Origin: Burkholderia sp. OK233
Lineage (GTDB): Bacteria > Pseudomonadota > Gammaproteobacteria > Burkholderiales > Burkholderiaceae
Direction: 5' to 3'
Assembly (NCBI RefSeq): GCF_900230185.1
Contig: NZ_OCSR01000002.1
Coordinates: 2,604,001-2,668,000, forward strand
Length of the DNA stretch: 64,000 bases
Shown here: piece after piece, positions 15,100 to 26,116 of the stretch
Layout: every line of letters begins with the position of its first letter
Numbering within the stretch: the first letter of the stretch is position 1
Notes under the pieces: model-generated
The model's input: the letters and a program-made list of their open reading frames with translations, nothing else
Databases searched by the model: none
What the model was told of the DNA's origin: nothing
Program-made: the position numbers and the translations under genes

Positions 15100-15573
15100 A
15101 TGGGTAGCCTGGATTCGCATGATGTGTCGAGCGCGGATTGGGATTGGGTACTGCGGGCATCGGAATTCACGCAACTGTGCATCGTCGTCGACGGGAGCAT
15201 TCCGACTTCGGTTGCACACGCGCTGGCGCAGCGTTTCGCCGCCGTGTCTCAGGTCTCGATGCTGCGAATTCCGGCGCCGGTATCTCTGCATCGAGAATGG
15301 ATCGAATCCAGCGAACGCGAGACGTTCTCCGGGGCTATCGCGACGGGGGATGCCGCAAAATCGATGCGGCAGTTATCTCGGGCCGTGCACCTGTTGCTGT
15401 GGTCCAGTGTCCCAGAAGAGCTGGACTGGCTCGGCGGTGTTCACGGGCAGCCCGTCTTGCACATGCGCAATCGAATCGATACGGACGAGGCGTCGGCAGT
15501 TCGGATCGGGATCGAGCGAGTCTTTGCTGTTCTCCGCGCAGTAGTCCTATGCAACGTGGCGACCGGTTATTGA
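15100..15573 (+). CDS. Hypothetical protein of unknown function
   Basis: A 157-residue soluble protein not recognised. ATG 15100 has a strong GGAGGG six bases upstream, which decides the start. It is mixed alpha/beta in appearance, with the hydrophobic strands FTQLCIVVDGS and AVHLLLWSSVP and a closing helix RIGIERVFAVLRAVVL. There is no signal peptide and no membrane helix. The N-terminus SLDSHDVSSADWDWVLRASE is acidic. It is followed 54 bases later by an MHS-family permease on the same strand, possibly one transcript. Confidence 0.6.
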   Translation: MGSLDSHDVSSADWDWVLRASEFTQLCIVVDGSIPTSVAHALAQRFAAVSQVSMLRIPAPVSLHREWIESSERETFSGAIATGDAAKSMRQLSRAVHLLLWSSVPEELDWLGGVHGQPVLHMRNRIDTDEASAVRIGIERVFAVLRAVVLCNVATGY

Positions 15574-15627
15574 CCACATCGGGTGTATGGCCCGCAGGTT
15601 CACTGCTAAGCCCTTATGGAGCATGTC

Positions 15628-16926
15628 ATGGATACACCCGCAAGCGTGAGCACCAGCCTTCTTTCTCAGCCGAAAATGACCAGCTTCTATCTAACCATAT
15701 TTGCCGCGACTATCGGAAATGCTTTGGAATGGTTTGATATCCTGATTTATGGATTCTTTGCAACGACAATTGCGAAGACGTTCTTTCCGGCATCCAGTCC
15801 CGCGCTATCGCTGTTGGTCACGCTTGGCACTTTCGGTATTTCCTATCTTGTGCGGCCAATTGGTGCTCTGGCACTTGGCTCCTACGCCGACCGGCACGGC
15901 CGGAAAGCGTCGATGCTGGTATCAATCATGATGATAATGGTCGGCACACTCACGATCGCCGTCATGCCGGGATACGCGTCAATCGGCGTGGTTGCACCTA
16001 TCGGCGTGCTTGCTGCCCGGCTTCTGCAGGGCTTTTCCGCAGGCGGCGAGTTTGGCAGTACGACCGCGTTTCTGGTTGAGCAGGCGCCGCACAGAAGCGG
16101 CTTTATGGCGAGCTTCCAGTTCGCGAGTCAGGGACTAAGTTATCTACTGGCCGCAGGGTTCGGCGCGGTGCTGACCAGCACCCTGGACACGGCATCCATG
16201 GAATCATGGGGCTGGCGCGTTCCGTTTCTCTTTGGAATTCTGATCGGGCCAATCGGACTGTACCTTCGCAGACAGATGAAGGAGGAGCATAACCTTCATA
16301 ACCTGGACAAATCGCCTGTCGCGCGTACGCCTGTCAGGACTGTTCTCGCGCAACAGAAGCTGCGCATGCTGCTCTCGATCGGCGTGTTGGCCGTGTCGAC
16401 CGGCACGAGCTACGTGATTCTTTATATCCCGACCTATGCGGTCAAGCAGCTTCATATGCCCGCGAACTTCGGCTTCACCGCGACCGTGTTGACGGGGGCA
16501 ATTCTGATGTTCGTACCACCGTTCGTCGGTCTCCTCTCCGATCGGGTGGGCCGAATTCGCTTGATGGCGGCCTCTGGCGTGATCTTCACGTTGTCGATCT
16601 ACCCAGTGTTTGCCGCATTGATCCGTCATCCGAACCTGGGCGCGTTAATGGCAATGATGGCGTGGATTGGTTTGCTGAAAGCCGTGTATTTTGGCGCGCT
16701 GCCCGCGTTGATGGCAGACGCCTTTCCAAAAGAAACACGCGCTACCGGCATGGCAGTCAGCTACAACATCGGTGTAACCGTCTTCGGCGGGTTCGCTCCG
16801 TTGATAGTTGATTCGCTAATTCAACTCACCGGCAACAAGCTTTCACCTGCGTTGTACCTGGCATTTCTCGGTGCACTGAGTCTTGTGGCCTTGTGGAAAT
16901 GCAAAACCGCTTTGCGGTTGCGCTGA
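15628..16926 (+). CDS. MHS-family (metabolite:H+ symporter) MFS permease
   Basis: A 432-residue, 12-helix proton symporter of the MHS group, which takes up citrate, tricarballylate, alpha-ketoglutarate, proline or shikimate-like compounds. Marks are TIGNALEWFDILIYGFFA in helix 1, SYADRHGRKASML in the 2-3 loop, and RLLQGFSAGGEFGSTTAFL in helix 4. ATG 15628 is favoured because GGAG lies six bases upstream; ATG 15616 is in frame but lacks a site. The closest resemblance is to citrate/tricarballylate-type members, but the substrate is inferred only. No catabolic gene is adjacent; a sigma factor follows on the same strand after 95 bases. Confidence 0.85.
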   Translation: MDTPASVSTSLLSQPKMTSFYLTIFAATIGNALEWFDILIYGFFATTIAKTFFPASSPALSLLVTLGTFGISYLVRPIGALALGSYADRHGRKASMLVSIMMIMVGTLTIAVMPGYASIGVVAPIGVLAARLLQGFSAGGEFGSTTAFLVEQAPHRSGFMASFQFASQGLSYLLAAGFGAVLTSTLDTASMESWGWRVPFLFGILIGPIGLYLRRQMKEEHNLHNLDKSPVARTPVRTVLAQQKLRMLLSIGVLAVSTGTSYVILYIPTYAVKQLHMPANFGFTATVLTGAILMFVPPFVGLLSDRVGRIRLMAASGVIFTLSIYPVFAALIRHPNLGALMAMMAWIGLLKAVYFGALPALMADAFPKETRATGMAVSYNIGVTVFGGFAPLIVDSLIQLTGNKLSPALYLAFLGALSLVALWKCKTALRLR

Positions 16927-16959
16927 GCGTTGCGAGGGGCAGAGCATTTCAATTCTTTA

Positions 16960-16980
16960 TTGAGAATGATTCGCGTTTAC
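16960..16980 (+). promoter_or_regulatory. Fur-box-like sequence upstream of the ECF sigma gene
   Basis: TTGAGAATGATTCGCGTTTAC lies about 45 bases before the sigma-factor start and matches much of the Fur box core (GATAATGAT followed by an inverted half). Genes for iron-starvation sigma factors commonly carry this site in the promoter. Binding is inferred. Confidence 0.6.
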
Positions 16981-17021
16981 GCTAGATTGACGCTCTTCCT
17001 TGAGAAATGCGGAGCGAATCT

Positions 17022-17693
17022 ATGGCTGAGGTCGTCATGCGGGGCGAGCCTTCCACAACAATGGCGATGTCCGTTTTCAGCGTCGGCGTTGCGCGCTCTC
17101 CCGCTTCGCGGCGCGCGCGCAGCCAGCCTCGCTCCGTCGATTGGGAGAAGGGCACGCTGCTCGACCTGCTGATCGCCAACCGGCCGATGCTCGTCGATCT
17201 GGCGCGCGGCATTGTGGGTTGCGCGAGTCTCGCGGAAGACGTGGTTCACGACGTCTTTATCAAACTGATCGACTTCCCGAATCAGGATGCCGTGCGGCAA
17301 CCCGTGGCCTACGTGGCCCGCATGGTGCGCAATGCGTCGATCGATGCGTTCCGCCGCCAGAGCCTGGAGAGCACGTATCACGCCGATGAAGACGACGGCC
17401 TGCATGTGCCTTCGCCGGAACCGTCGCCCGAAGCGGCTTTACTCGTGCGCGACACGCTGCAGCACGTCTACAACGCGCTCGAACAACTGCCGCCGCGCAG
17501 CCGTGCAGCGTTCGAGATGGTTCGCTTGCGCGAGGAAACCCTGCAAAGCACAGCACGCGCGCTCGATGTCTCGCAGACGCAGGTGCATTTCATGGTGCGC
17601 GACGCCGAGAAACATTGCGCCGCCTGCCTCGACGCCGGCAATCGTGGCGTGGCTGGCGCCATGTTCTGCAGTGGCCGCGCGCGCAGGCGGTAA
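17022..17693 (+). CDS. FecI-type ECF RNA polymerase sigma factor
   Basis: A 223-residue extracytoplasmic-function sigma factor of the iron-starvation (FecI/PvdS-like) kind. Region 2 covers ANRPMLVDLARGIVG, ASLAEDVVHDVFIKL and AYVARMVRNASIDAFRRQ. Region 4 covers LEQLPPRSRAAFEMVRLR and STARALDVSQTQVHFMVRDA. ATG 17022 has GGAG seven bases upstream and is preferred over ATG 17007. About 40 basic or variable residues precede region 2, longer than in E. coli FecI. No FecR-type anti-sigma gene follows; the next gene is a convergent exporter. With a Fur-box-like promoter and a TonB receptor 3 kb away, it is likely iron-regulated. Confidence 0.88.
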   Translation: MAEVVMRGEPSTTMAMSVFSVGVARSPASRRARSQPRSVDWEKGTLLDLLIANRPMLVDLARGIVGCASLAEDVVHDVFIKLIDFPNQDAVRQPVAYVARMVRNASIDAFRRQSLESTYHADEDDGLHVPSPEPSPEAALLVRDTLQHVYNALEQLPPRSRAAFEMVRLREETLQSTARALDVSQTQVHFMVRDAEKHCAACLDAGNRGVAGAMFCSGRARRR

Positions 17694-17729
17694 AGAAATG
17701 CGCATCGAACGTCAATTGACCGTTGGCAT

Positions 17730-19436
17730 TTAGCAGGAGTCACATCGAACGGACTGCTGCGTTGAGATCGTTTCTATTTTTCTCAGCCTTCTCGAAGCAC
17801 TTCCCGAAATCACAAAACTCAGCGCGGCGAGTACCCAGACTCCGGCGCCGCCATAAAGCATCACCCAGCCAAAGCCTTCTATTAGCGCGGCGTGCACGGC
17901 GGTTCCGGATGGGTCGAGTGTGGCTAGTGCAGGGATTCCACGTCTGACGGCTTCGACGTCGCCTGCGGCAATCTTCTCCGCCAGTCGTCCGAGTGCGGCG
18001 GTGTCGAGCGTCGCAGGAAGTCTCGCCCGCAGATTGACCAGGATGCCGCCAACCAGGATCGCCCCCATCAGCGCGATGTTGATCGCAAGCGTAATCATCC
18101 GTGCGCTCATATCGATCCCGGATGCCATACCCGCCCGCTCGGCCGGAACCGCACCGGTCGTGGTATTGGTGACGGGCGTGTTGGTGAGGCCGAGGCCGGC
18201 GCCGGCGAGGACGCAACCCGGCAACATGGTCCACACGCCGGGATGCGGGACGTTACTGCCGTATTTCATCAACATGAAGCCGAGGCCGATCGTAAACAGG
18301 CCTGCAGGTATCGCGATTCCTGATCCATAACGCAGCGCAAGACGTTCACCGAGTGGCGGAAATAACAGTGTCGGCAGCGTGTACGCGAGCAGCGCAAGAC
18401 CAGCGCTCACGCTGTCGTAGCCGAGGCCGATCTGGAAATAGATCGGCAGATAGATCATGAACGGCCAGAAGCTGAAGTTCATCCCCGCAGAGCCCATCAA
18501 CGCGCCAGAAAATTTCCGAATCCTGAATACGGAGAAGTCGAACATCGGGCGAGCACTGAGTCGCTCAGCGCATAGAAAAGCCACGAAGGCGACGGCCGTT
18601 GCCACCAGAATCAGGATCGCGCGAAGACTCGCGAAACCAGGATCAGAGCCCTGTGTGATGTAGTACGTGAGCCCGAATACCGCCAGCGAAAGCGTGACGA
18701 TGCCGGCCACATCGAGTGTGTGCGCGTGCGGATCGCGCGACTCCTGGACGCCGCCGAAAACGAGCGTCAACGTGACGGCGGCAAGCAGCGCGTGGATCCA
18801 GAAGACCCATTGCCATCCCGATACCGCAACGATCATCCCGCCGATGATCGGTCCAAAACCAAGCCCGATGCCGAGAATAATGCCCCAAGCGCTGAAGGCC
18901 CGGACGCGCTCAGGTCCCTCGCTAAATTGATGGGATAGCACGGCGACCTGACATATCAGCATCGCGCCGCCACTCGCGCCTTGCAGCAAGCGCGCGACGA
19001 TCAACGTCGGCACGCTCTGCGCGAAACCGCAGATCAGCGAGGTGAGGCCGAACAGCGCGATCCCAATGACGAAAATACGTCTGCGGCCGAATCGGTCCGC
19101 CAGCGCGCCTGTTGCCATCAGCACCGTCGTCACCCCGAGTGTGTAGGCATTCATGATCCATTGCATGCCCTTGAAGTCGCCGTGCAGGAGGCGCTCGAGC
19201 GTCGGCAGGATCACCGGCACGCTGGAGATTTCGAGGCCGAACATCAGCGAAGCCAGGCATACGGCGCCCAACGCCAGGGTGTTCTTGCTGATGGAGAAGC
19301 GAGTGGTCGGTTGCACGGCGTCGCTCGAAGGGGCGTCTGCTGCCCGCGTGTCCGACAAGCTTGATGGATGTTCTTCCGCGATAACCGCCTGGGAACCTTC
19401 GTCGTAGGACGGCGGCGCGTTTCTGGACCTGGACAT
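17730..19436 (-). CDS. DHA2-family (EmrB/QacA) 14-helix MFS exporter
   Basis: A 568-residue drug:proton antiporter. An N-terminal cytoplasmic tail of about 50 polar residues precedes helix 1 (LALGAVCLASLMFGLEIS). Motif A is GALADRFGRRRIF, motif B is ARLLQGASGGAML, and motif C is GPIIGGMIVAVSGWQWVFW, which marks antiporters. Fourteen membrane segments can be counted. ATG 19436 is preceded by GAGGTG. A LysR regulator is divergently encoded from the same 127-base gap, the standard arrangement for an inducible efflux pump. Because it lies between an iron-starvation sigma gene and a siderophore receptor, siderophore export is possible but unproven. Confidence 0.9.
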   Translation of the reverse strand: MSRSRNAPPSYDEGSQAVIAEEHPSSLSDTRAADAPSSDAVQPTTRFSISKNTLALGAVCLASLMFGLEISSVPVILPTLERLLHGDFKGMQWIMNAYTLGVTTVLMATGALADRFGRRRIFVIGIALFGLTSLICGFAQSVPTLIVARLLQGASGGAMLICQVAVLSHQFSEGPERVRAFSAWGIILGIGLGFGPIIGGMIVAVSGWQWVFWIHALLAAVTLTLVFGGVQESRDPHAHTLDVAGIVTLSLAVFGLTYYITQGSDPGFASLRAILILVATAVAFVAFLCAERLSARPMFDFSVFRIRKFSGALMGSAGMNFSFWPFMIYLPIYFQIGLGYDSVSAGLALLAYTLPTLLFPPLGERLALRYGSGIAIPAGLFTIGLGFMLMKYGSNVPHPGVWTMLPGCVLAGAGLGLTNTPVTNTTTGAVPAERAGMASGIDMSARMITLAINIALMGAILVGGILVNLRARLPATLDTAALGRLAEKIAAGDVEAVRRGIPALATLDPSGTAVHAALIEGFGWVMLYGGAGVWVLAALSFVISGSASRRLRKIETISTQQSVRCDSC

Positions 19437-19563
19437 AGGAATTCACCTCGATAGTCGATGGCTTTGGCCACCATGGACTGTGTAATATAGAGGGAATTAA
19501 AGTCCCTATTGACGCGAATAAATCCCGGAAATGCGTCCTGTACGGAACCAATAAGGTAAGGGT

Positions 19564-20481
19564 ATGAGCGACATTCTCGACGGCGTGACAACGTTCGTGC
19601 GGGTGGTTGAGACGGGCAGTTTCGCGTTGGCTGCCGAACGCATGGACCTGACACGCTCGGCCGTCGGCAAGGTCATCGTGCGGCTCGAAAAGCGTCTCGG
19701 CGTGCGTCTGCTCAATCGCACGACGCGCAGCCAGAGTCTCACCGAGGCCGGGCAAGCGTATTACGACCGTTGCGTGCGCGCGCTGGCTGAACTCGAGGCC
19801 GCCGAAGCCGATCTGGACTCGGGGCGACGCGAGCCGAAAGGACGTCTGCGGGTGAGCGTGCCGCAGGCCTTCGGTCATCATTGCGTAGCGCCGGTGCTGC
19901 TTGGGCTTGCGCGCAGGCATCCGCAATTGAAGATCGACATTTCCGTCACGGATCGCTTTGTGGACGTCGTGGAGGAGGGCTTCGATCTCGTCGTGCGGAT
20001 CGGTCCACTGGTCGATAGCGTGAGTCTCGCGGCGCGGCGGCTCGGTGTTCAGCATGCAAGTATTGGCGCCGCGCCGGCGTATCTGGCGCGCTGCGGCACG
20101 CCAGGCCGTGTGGCTGAATTCCATGGGCACACGATCATTGCTTACTCACGTAGCGGGGTCATCGAGCCCTGGAACGTGCTCGATGTCGATGGGCAAATTC
20201 GCCGCGCGGACGTAGTGCCGCAGCTTAGCTTTGACGATATGCAGGGGATTGTGGATGCCGCGATTGCGGGCTTCGGGCTGGCGTGGCTACCGAGCTGGCT
20301 GCTCGCGCGTTTTGAGGCAACAGGTCAGTTGCAGACCGTGATGGAGAATTGTTTTCGACCTTCGCAGGAGATCCACGTTGTGTGGCCGAAGAGTCGGTAT
20401 CTCGCGTTGAAGACGCGCTGCGCGATCGATGCGCTTGTCGCCGAGATTCCCGCGATGCTTGGCGTGCCCCAAGCGAACTGA
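19564..20481 (+). CDS. LysR-family transcriptional regulator (AaeR/DsdC-like)
   Basis: A 305-residue LysR activator or repressor. The winged HTH is at about 5-65, with FVRVVETGSFALAAERM and VRLEKRLGVRLLNRTTR, and the periplasmic-binding-like effector domain runs from about 90 on. The RRL...SQSLTEAG wording is typical of the large proteobacterial subgroup that controls adjacent exporters or oxidoreductases. It is divergent from the DHA2 exporter at 17730-19436 and likely controls it. A strong hairpin follows the stop codon. Confidence 0.9.
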   Translation: MSDILDGVTTFVRVVETGSFALAAERMDLTRSAVGKVIVRLEKRLGVRLLNRTTRSQSLTEAGQAYYDRCVRALAELEAAEADLDSGRREPKGRLRVSVPQAFGHHCVAPVLLGLARRHPQLKIDISVTDRFVDVVEEGFDLVVRIGPLVDSVSLAARRLGVQHASIGAAPAYLARCGTPGRVAEFHGHTIIAYSRSGVIEPWNVLDVDGQIRRADVVPQLSFDDMQGIVDAAIAGFGLAWLPSWLLARFEATGQLQTVMENCFRPSQEIHVVWPKSRYLALKTRCAIDALVAEIPAMLGVPQAN

Positions 20482-20484
20482 CGA

Positions 20485-20514
20485 GGAGGCGCGCCCGGCT
20501 GCGGGCGCGCCTCC
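20485..20514. terminator. Bidirectional hairpin between lysR and TonB receptor genes
   Basis: A 13-bp perfect GC-rich stem (GGAGGCGCGCCCG with CGGGCGCGCCTCC) and a four-base loop sit between the two convergent genes, four bases after the lysR stop and 16 before the receptor stop. The T-run is poor on both sides, but placement and strength argue for a shared terminator. Confidence 0.7.
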
Positions 20515-20529
20515 GTTCCTACGTAATGC

Positions 20530-22740
20530 TTAGAACTGCAACGTAGCGCTAGCCACGGCAGTCCGCGTCGGCGAAGGCGCCACGTAATAGCCCCACGCCG
20601 TGGTCCAGTAGCGGCGGCTGAACAGATTGTTGATCCCCGCACGGAACGTCACATCCTTGCCGGCGATTTTCGTCTCGTAGCGACCGCTCAAATCGTACGT
20701 GACATAGGCCGGCACGAACTGCGTGTTGGCCGCGTCGACCGCCTGATTGCCGACGTACTTGCCGCCGAACGCCAGCGTCAGCGGACGCAGATACGACGGG
20801 TTGTATTCGATCCGGCCCGTCATGGTGAATCTCGGCGCGCCATACACGCGCTTGCCTTCGACGCTGGCATCGTCCACATCGACCGCCTTCGTGTCGAGCC
20901 ACATCACACCGCCCATCACGCGCCATTCGCTCGTCAGCGCGAGCCAGCCGCTTGCATCGACGCCGGTATAGCGCTTCGTACCGTTCTGCACGAAGATGTT
21001 GGCCGAGTTCGTGTAGTTGTAGCCCTGATCGACGCGGAACAGCGCAAGATTGGCGCCCCACTTGCTGTGGTCCGTCTTGAAGCCGACTTCATACTGCTTG
21101 CTCTTCAGCGGGCCGAACGTGTCCGGGTAGTTGAGGTTGGTGTTCGATGCCGCGCCACCCTGTTCCAACGATTCGACATAGCTTGCATACACGGTCGAAT
21201 ACGGGTCAGTCTTGAACATCAGCGCGAAGGTCGGCGTGACCGGATCCGCACTGTATTGCGACGATACGGCGCCGCTCGTGTCGTACACGTGCTCGCGGTA
21301 TTGCGTGTAACGCACGCCGACCAGGGCGGACAGACGCGACGTGAACTGCACCGTATCGCTCGCGTACACGGCCGCCTGCGTGGTGCGCTGCTGACGATAG
21401 AGATCCGAACCGATACTGACTTCGTCGTTGGTCAACAGCGTGCTGTTGTACAGATTGCCGTTGCCGAGGAAGTAGCCGTTATTCCAGCCCACACTATTGC
21501 TGTACTCGCTGGTTTGCGTCTCGAAGCCCGCGCCGACCACGACGTCGTGCTTGATGCTGCCGGTGTTGAATTTGCCCTGCACCATCGCGTCGACGTTCTG
21601 GTAAAAGTAGCGCGTCATCGCCGCATAAAGCGTGTTCGAGTAGTTGCCCGCGTTATCGGTGACATACAGGAAGCTGTCCGAATTGGTGCGGTTTTCCTTG
21701 GCGAAGCGGTACTTCACGCTCGCATGCCAGTTCTCGGAGAGGCGGTAATCAAGCCCCGTGCCGAACGAGGCCATCTCGGTCTGATAGTAATTCTGCGGCT
21801 GCGTCAGCGCGTGGGTGACGGTGCTTGCGTCGGGAATGCTGAGTCCGCTGCCGAACATCAGGCCGAATAGCGTGCCGTTGGTTTTGCGCTTCTGATAGAA
21901 GGCGTCGGCGGTAAAGGTCAGGTCTGGCGTAATGCGGAAGTCGAACGCAAGCGAGGCGACCTGGCGGCGGATGTGGCCGTGGTCTTCTGCGGTGTTGCCG
22001 TCTTCGTTGACGAGGTTCAGGCGATAGCCGAAACGGTTGTCATTGCCAAAGCGGCCACCCAGATCGACCGCCTCGCTGAATACGCCAGCCGACTTGTAGC
22101 CGATCGAGATGCTGCGGTAGGGATCGTCGGTCGGGCGCTTCAGCACGTAGTTGACGATACCGCCCGGCGAACCGAAGCCATACATGAAGCCGGACAGACC
22201 CTTGAGCAATTCGACCTGCTCGAACGGCTCGAGCGAGAGATCGGTGTCCCACGAGGGGAAAGTCTGGCCGTCGACCTTGATGCTGTTCAGCGTGTCGATC
22301 GGCATGCCGCGCACGGTGAACGTGGAGTTTTCGCTGATCCCGTTTTCACTGATGGCCGATACCGCCGGGTCGTACTTGAACAGATCGTTGGCGGTTGCCG
22401 CCATCAGGTCCTGCGCCTCGTCGCTCGTCACCACGCGCGTCGAAAACGGCGTGTCCACCTGCTTGCGCGAACCCAGCGCGCCGGCGCTGACGGTGTCGGC
22501 CTGCGCCACGGTCGTGTCTTTCGTGGCCGACACACTCACGGCGGGCAGGGTGGCGGCCGTGTCGCTTGCCGCGACCTGCGCCCATCCCGAGGATGACAGC
22601 GTAGACAACGACAAACCAACGCTGACGAGGAGCCCCGCACTGAGTAACGACGGAGTACGGCGGTGGCCGCGCAAAAAGGTTGGGCGCGCCGGGCGTCCCG
22701 CGACAAATGAATTCTGCATATTGTTTGAATTAGGCAGCAT
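20530..22740 (-). CDS. TonB-dependent siderophore receptor
   Basis: An outer-membrane receptor of about 736 residues importing a ferric siderophore. A signal peptide region (about 20-55, ending near SGWAQ) is followed by a short linker with PAVSVSATKD and the plug domain (RVVTSDEAQDLM, STFTVRGMPIDTLNSIKVDG, FEQVELLKGLSGFMYGFGSPGG). A 22-strand barrel follows, ending in the aromatic terminus ASATLQF. There is no N-terminal STN signalling domain, so it is not itself a surface transducer for an ECF sigma factor. The start is ATG 22740 or ATG 22719; the TTG further upstream is unlikely. A Fur-box-like sequence lies about 100 bases upstream. Confidence 0.92.
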   Translation of the reverse strand: MLPNSNNMQNSFVAGRPARPTFLRGHRRTPSLLSAGLLVSVGLSLSTLSSSGWAQVAASDTAATLPAVSVSATKDTTVAQADTVSAGALGSRKQVDTPFSTRVVTSDEAQDLMAATANDLFKYDPAVSAISENGISENSTFTVRGMPIDTLNSIKVDGQTFPSWDTDLSLEPFEQVELLKGLSGFMYGFGSPGGIVNYVLKRPTDDPYRSISIGYKSAGVFSEAVDLGGRFGNDNRFGYRLNLVNEDGNTAEDHGHIRRQVASLAFDFRITPDLTFTADAFYQKRKTNGTLFGLMFGSGLSIPDASTVTHALTQPQNYYQTEMASFGTGLDYRLSENWHASVKYRFAKENRTNSDSFLYVTDNAGNYSNTLYAAMTRYFYQNVDAMVQGKFNTGSIKHDVVVGAGFETQTSEYSNSVGWNNGYFLGNGNLYNSTLLTNDEVSIGSDLYRQQRTTQAAVYASDTVQFTSRLSALVGVRYTQYREHVYDTSGAVSSQYSADPVTPTFALMFKTDPYSTVYASYVESLEQGGAASNTNLNYPDTFGPLKSKQYEVGFKTDHSKWGANLALFRVDQGYNYTNSANIFVQNGTKRYTGVDASGWLALTSEWRVMGGVMWLDTKAVDVDDASVEGKRVYGAPRFTMTGRIEYNPSYLRPLTLAFGGKYVGNQAVDAANTQFVPAYVTYDLSGRYETKIAGKDVTFRAGINNLFSRRYWTTAWGYYVAPSPTRTAVASATLQF

Positions 22741-23126
22741 GACGCCGAGCACCAAAAAAGTGCGGGATGGCGGCGATCGAGCGAGTGGTGGTTAAGCGGA
22801 CGGTTCAAACTACGAATTTTACGAATGTTAATGCATCTGATTCGCATTCACAATCATTAATTTCATACGGCAAGTCATCTATAAGACATCTGTCTTAAGG
22901 TATAGGGCATTCGGCTCAAAGCCTTGTCTGGCGGGGCTTGACCCTGTGCGGGGCGTGACGGCGGCATGTTTGTTTAGCAGCGAGTACTGGAAAACACGCA
23001 TATACTCACGGTCGGGCCGTAAAAAGTAGTGCGTGGGTCGCGCTGCGTTCTTGCTGCTTTGTCGCCACCTCGCGGCTCAGCGCCACCAACGCTCTGTCTA
23101 ACACTTCACCTAGCAAAGCATCAAAC
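22741..23126. promoter_or_regulatory. Divergent promoter region of the TonB receptor and icd genes
   Basis: These 386 bases hold no gene. The receptor side is AT-rich and carries the Fur-like site at 22839-22858. The icd side (22960-23126) is GC-rich, with no recognisable operator and only a weak ribosome site before ATG 23127. Confidence 0.5.
22839..22858 (-). promoter_or_regulatory. Fur-box-like sequence upstream of the siderophore receptor
   Basis: On the minus strand AATGATTGTGAATGCGAATC carries NATNAT-type repeats of the ferric uptake regulator site and lies about 100 bases upstream of the receptor start. It resembles the element at 16960-16980 upstream of the ECF sigma gene. Confidence 0.6.
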
Positions 23127-25355
<2,229 letters not shown>

Positions 25356-25424
25356 TGGTCGGGATGAGGTACTGAGGCTGTTGCTCAAAGTAGCCAGGCA
25401 GACACTGAAGTAAGCAGCAAACAA

Positions 25425-25460
25425 GACGATGGCGCTCCCGACGAGCGCCATCGTCGTTTC
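25425..25460 (+). terminator. Rho-independent terminator after icd
   Basis: A 13-bp perfect stem GACGATGGCGCTC with GAGCGCCATCGTC and a five-base loop, followed by GTTTC. It lies 69 bases after the icd stop and just before the convergent small gene at 25493, which it may also serve. Confidence 0.85.
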
Positions 25461-25492
25461 TACGCGTACGTGGGTGGCGGTCATGCCTGCCC

Positions 25493-25720
25493 TCACACGT
25501 GAACGATTTCCCAATCGCTGAGTTTTTCTGGAATTTCGAGCGTCGACGTGTCGATTTCGGTCAACTGCGGGCAGGTCAGGCCGCGTGCGACTTCATCCGC
25601 TGCCTGTTGCGGGCTGGAAAATTCACCGAGCGTCTCGTTGCCGTAGGTTGCCTCCCAACCATCCTGGCCCGGCAAAATGTAGAACGCTCCCTGGGTCGAT
25701 CCAAAGCGAAAGCCTTTCAT
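25493..25720 (-). CDS. Small conserved-looking hypothetical protein
   Basis: A 75-residue cytoplasmic protein of unknown function: MKGFRFGSTQGAFYILP, then WEATYGNETLGEFSSPQQAADEVARG, then LSDWEIVHV. It reads as a small alpha/beta fold with aromatic residues and an amphipathic helix. The start at 25720 is decided by GGGAG seven bases upstream; an in-frame ATG at 25741 has no site. It is convergent with icd and followed by the shared hairpin. Confidence 0.7.
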   Translation of the reverse strand: MKGFRFGSTQGAFYILPGQDGWEATYGNETLGEFSSPQQAADEVARGLTCPQLTEIDTSTLEIPEKLSDWEIVHV

Positions 25721-25741
25721 TTTTAGTCTCCCAATTGCCAT

Positions 25742-26116
25742 TTAAAAACCGCTGCGCCGCGGCGGCTTCATGCATGGAGCGGGGGACACACTGCCACTGC
25801 GTTTTCGTCCCGTGTATTTCGCTGCACCACATGAAGCGCCGGCTCTTGTAAAAGAGTCTACGTCAGCGGGTCTCGGCGCAAGGGGCTGTTAGACGGTTCA
25901 TTCGATCAAAAAATATCGTTTAAAAATAGAGACTTGTCGTCGTCATTTTACGATGTGCAACGTGGGGCGACATTGCGAAATGTCGGATTTGTGCCACGCA
26001 ACACGATTTTTTACGAAGCAAGGCCTCATATCACATCGTGAAATTTTGACGGGTTGGCCACATAGTGGGCCGGCATGCATTCGGGGTGGAGCGAGGCTTC
26101 GCCGTGATCGTTCTGT
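25742..26116. other. AT-rich noncoding stretch with a GNRA-loop hairpin
   Basis: No gene is supported in these 375 bases. Composition drops clearly in AT-rich patches such as 25905-25935. CGACATT and AATGTCG at 25968-25985 form a 7-bp stem with a GCGA tetraloop. Nothing else was recognised; a small RNA or the promoter of the small gene on the minus strand is possible. Confidence 0.4.
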
